Shown here: positions 6,689 through 8,653 of the stretch, piece by piece
Layout: the number at the start of each line of letters is the position of its first letter
Numbering within the stretch: position 1 is the first letter of the stretch
NCBI GenBank assembly: GCA_030611115.1
Contig: JAUWQK010000047.1
Span: 1 to 8,653, forward strand
DNA: 8,653 bases
Direction: 5' to 3'
Source: Deltaproteobacteria bacterium
Lineage (GTDB): Bacteria; Desulfobacterota; Desulfobacteria; Desulfobacterales; ETH-SRB1
Notes under the pieces: generated by a model
Told to the model about the DNA's origin: nothing
What the model saw: only the letters and a program-made list of their open reading frames with translations
Database searches by the model: none
Program-made: the position numbers and the translations under genes

Positions 6689-7781
6689 ATGTCTATAGAA
6701 CTCAAGCAAAATATAAAGGGACTTTATCTTAAATTAGAACATCTGAAGGACTATCTTTGACGTCGAAGAAAAATCAAAAAGACTAAAAGAAATTGAGAAC
6801 CTGATTGCAAAAGACAGCTTCTGGGATAAACAAGAAGAAACTACATCAATTCTAAAAGAACGGGCATTGCTTACAACCAAGGTCGAAAGTTTTAACAAGC
6901 TTTTTAATGACCTTGAAGAATGTGAAATACTGCTGGATATGGCCCTCGATGAATCAGACACAGATACCATCGAAGAAGTCTCCCTCCAAATCAAAGCAAT
7001 AGACAAAGAAATCGGTAAACTTTCACTCGAGCTGATGCTTGATGAAGAAGATGATAAAAACAACGCTATTGTTTCAATCAATGCAGGCGCCGGCGGAACA
7101 GATGCTCAGGACTGGGCTGAAATGCTTTTCAGAATGTATCTTAGATGGACTGAACGAAAAGGCTTTCAGGTCAAAATAATTGACTTTCAGCCTGGTGATG
7201 AAGCGGGGATTAAAGGTGTTACTTTTACCGCAAGCGGAGAATATGCATATGGATACCTTAAGGCTGAAAAAGGAATTCACCGCCTTGTCAGGATTTCTCC
7301 ATTTAACGCAAGCCACAAAAGGCATACATCCTTTGCTTCCGTATTTGTCTATCCGGAACTTGATAAAACAATCGTTATAGACATTGACGATAAAGACCTG
7401 CGCATTGATGTATTCAGAGCGAGCGGAGCCGGGGGTCAGCATGTTAATAAAACTTGCAGCGCTGTACGTATCACACACTTGCCTACCGGGATAGTTGTTC
7501 AGTGCCAGCAGGAAAAATCACAGCACAGGAACAAAGAAATGGCAATGAAGGTGCTTAAGGCGAGACTATATCAAGATGAAAAGCAGAAGCAGGATGAAAA
7601 AAAACAAAAACTGCATGATAACAAGGATGAAATAGCATGGGGCAGCCAGATAAGGTCATATGTCCTTCATCCTTATCAGATGGTCAAGGATCACCGGATA
7701 AATCTTGAAGTTGGCGACGTCAACAGCGTTCTTGATGGAGCAATAGATCCTTTCATAGAGGGGGTGCTTCTTTCGCGATAG
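6689..7781 (+). CDS. prfB: Peptide chain release factor 2 (programmed +1 frameshift)
   Basis: Terminates translation at UGA and UAA on the ribosome. Reading starts at ATG 6689, runs 23 codons to CTT (6755-6757), meets an in-frame TGA (6758-6760), and continues after a +1 slip at GAC (6759-6761) to the stop at 7779-7781, giving 363 residues against 365 in E. coli. The RF2 stop-recognition tripeptide SPF is at 203-205, and the catalytic GGQ lies at 248-250 in RASGAGGQHVN. The N-terminal domain is the usual charged helical bundle ending in DSFWD. A frame-by-frame reading shows only the piece from TTG 6867, which is not a real start. When RF2 is scarce the ribosome pauses at UGA and shifts, so the gene is autoregulated. 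It lies 99 bp after lnt, with a repeat between, and 4 bp before the HD gene. Confidence 0.96.
6746..6761 (+). promoter_or_regulatory. prfB programmed +1 frameshift site
   Basis: The slippery CTT-TGA-C (6755-6761) is preceded by TAT and an internal Shine-Dalgarno-like AAGGA (6746-6750), matching the layout of the E. coli site (AGGGGG-TAT-CTT-TGA-C). The internal Shine-Dalgarno is weaker than in E. coli. Both sides of the junction encode conserved RF2 sequence, so this is recoding and not a mutation. Confidence 0.95.
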
Positions 7782-7785
7782 TTTT

Positions 7786-8334
7786 ATGAATCCTGTTAAT
7801 ATTATTGATAAGTACTACAAAAGCAATTCAAGGGCATATGAGATTCTAATTCAACACGGCAAACAGGTCGCAAGAAAAGCCCTTGATGCCGCCAAAAAAG
7901 TACCCCAATTAAACCCGGATCTTGATTTTATAAAAGAAGCCGCCATGCTGCACGATATCGGCATGTTTTTGACGAATGCCACTGAACTGGGTTGTAAAGG
8001 CAAAAATCCGTATATTTGTCATGGATATTTGGGCCGTGAAATACTGGAAAAGATCGGGCTTCCAAGGCATGCTCTTGTCTGTGAACGTCATGTAGGCGTA
8101 GGCATAACAATCGAAGACATAAAGAACTATGCACTTCCACTGCCAAAGCGCGATATGCTTCCTGTTTCAATAGAAGAGCAGATAATTTGCTTTGCAGACA
8201 AGTTCTTTTCTAAGAATAGGGATTCACTAAAAAAAGAAAAATCTGTTGAAGATATAAAGCAATACCTTAAACCCTATGGGCTTGAGAAAGTTAGAAGGTT
8301 TCAATCCTGGGTTGATCTGTTTGAGCGGACATAA
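7786..8334 (+). CDS. HD-domain phosphohydrolase-like protein
   Basis: A 182-residue cytoplasmic protein with an HD metal-dependent hydrolase fold. The metal-ligand pattern is readable: H24 in LIQHGKQV, the H56-D57 pair in AAMLHDIGM, H79 in ICHGYLG, H102 in ERHVGVG, and D138 in CFADKFF. The HDIG form resembles small uncharacterised HD proteins that are expected to hydrolyse a phosphate ester or nucleotide; the substrate is unknown. The start ATG 7786 is 4 bases after the prfB stop and has no strong ribosome binding site nearby (GAGGGGG lies over 20 bases upstream), so translational coupling to prfB is likely. The protein starts well before the first helix, and the length is normal for the group. 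No terminator is seen after it. Confidence 0.88.
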   Translation: MNPVNIIDKYYKSNSRAYEILIQHGKQVARKALDAAKKVPQLNPDLDFIKEAAMLHDIGMFLTNATELGCKGKNPYICHGYLGREILEKIGLPRHALVCERHVGVGITIEDIKNYALPLPKRDMLPVSIEEQIICFADKFFSKNRDSLKKEKSVEDIKQYLKPYGLEKVRRFQSWVDLFERT

Positions 8335-8384
8335 GAAAAGACAGAGCCTGAAGTTAATGGAAAGTAAAAATTCACCGAGCAACT

Positions 8385-8653
8385 TTGCTTGATGTCATTG
8401 AACATTTTGGAAAAGGCAGTTTTAAAAGGGTAATTGTGGCGGAGCGGTTGCAACGTATCTACTTGCTGACAAAGGAAACAGGACAGGTGGTTCGCTCCAT
8501 CATTTTTGGATTCTTTGTTACCGACAAGCCGTGTCCACAAGACATTGATATTTTTCTTCTGATGAAGGATACTTTTGACGTTCGGAACGTTTCCGGCAAG
8601 GCACGGATTCTTTTCGATCACATGGCTGCCCATAATTACGAAGGTGCAAGTAT
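8385..8653 (+). CDS. Partial nucleotidyltransferase-fold-like protein, 5' end uncertain, 3' end beyond window
   Basis: An open frame runs from an in-frame TAA (8355-8357) to the window edge, with at least 89 residues. It reads as real coding sequence: LLDVIEHFGKGSFKRV, then VVRSIIFGFFVTDKP and CPQDIDIFLL, then GKARILFDHMAAHNYEGAS. The hG-x-n-DxD layout (D53 and D55 counted from TTG 8385) resembles minimal nucleotidyltransferases, but the signature Gly-Ser is Gly-Phe here (F43, codon 8511-8513), one base away from Ser. The similarity seems to begin upstream of the TTG, at KVKIHRATLLD, where there is no start codon in frame. An ATG at 8357-8359 would join this frame after a single-base shift. 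It may therefore be a gene damaged at its 5' end. The family name is not certain. The gene lies 50 bp after the HD gene. Confidence 0.55.
   Translation, partial: MLDVIEHFGKGSFKRVIVAERLQRIYLLTKETGQVVRSIIFGFFVTDKPCPQDIDIFLLMKDTFDVRNVSGKARILFDHMAAHNYEGAS

Noticed and set aside
6758..6760. TGA in prfB as a disabling nonsense mutation
   Set aside because: Its context (TAT-CTT-TGA-C with an upstream Shine-Dalgarno-like sequence) is the known programmed frameshift signal.
7074..7478. 134-residue - strand open frame inside prfB
   Set aside because: It is antisense to conserved RF2 coding sequence, including part of the GGQ region, and has no features of its own.
6867..7781. prfB as a 304-residue gene starting at TTG 6867
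   Set aside because: This omits the N-terminal domain; conserved RF2 sequence continues upstream to the frameshift site and the ATG at 6689.
8301..8633. 110-residue - strand open frame at the right edge
   Set aside because: It lies antisense to the partial + strand frame, which has clearer protein-like motifs, and it overlaps the end of the HD gene.
1..8653. CRISPR array, tRNA, rRNA or integrase attachment site
   Set aside because: No spaced direct repeats, cloverleaf-like sequence, rRNA signature or recombinase gene was found on reading the window.

Overview
The window looks like ordinary chromosome from a Gram-negative bacterium. Apolipoprotein N-acyltransferase (Lnt) implies an outer membrane. 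The moderately AT-rich base composition, the style of the dispersed palindromic repeats and the lnt-prfB-HD gene order all suggest a Desulfobacterota (Desulfobacterales-like) relative. That placement is inference from recall, not a database result. All confidently called genes read on the + strand; one small candidate gene reads on the - strand.

Region 1 (1-2648) holds a phosphomannomutase/phosphoglucomutase (102-1451), followed 18 bases later by a 12-helix MFS drug-efflux-type transporter with a TTG start (1470-2648). A perfect 15-bp tandem duplication lies across their junction. Region 2 (2649-3381) is about 730 bp of AT-rich, gene-poor DNA. It has one plausible small single-helix membrane protein on the - strand, an 11-bp tandem repeat, a 10-bp inverted repeat and a short coding-like scrap. 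Region 3 (3382-4770) is a stand-alone AAA_14/DUF4143 ATPase, visibly richer in G+C than its neighbours and probably an accessory insertion. It is followed at once by a 161-bp near-perfect palindrome (4789-4949) that looks like a MITE or REP-type element.

Region 4 (4991-8334) is a housekeeping run: lnt, then prfB (peptide release factor 2), then an HD-domain hydrolase. prfB is split by an in-frame UGA at codon 24 within the classic CUU-UGA-C autoregulatory +1 frameshift site, so an ATG-to-stop ORF caller recovers only its downstream part. A second palindromic repeat (about 6545-6670) overlaps the last 14 codons of lnt and fills most of the lnt-prfB gap. Region 5 (8335-8653) contains the 5' part of a nucleotidyltransferase-fold-like gene running off the window. 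It has no clear start, and the signature Gly-Ser is changed to Gly-Phe, so it may be decaying.

The genes do not form one pathway: sugar-phosphate metabolism, efflux, lipoprotein maturation and translation termination sit side by side. I found no convincing new multi-gene system. The most informative signals are the two palindromic elements bracketing lnt, the prfB recoding site and the possibly damaged gene at the right edge. No tRNA, rRNA or CRISPR array was seen.
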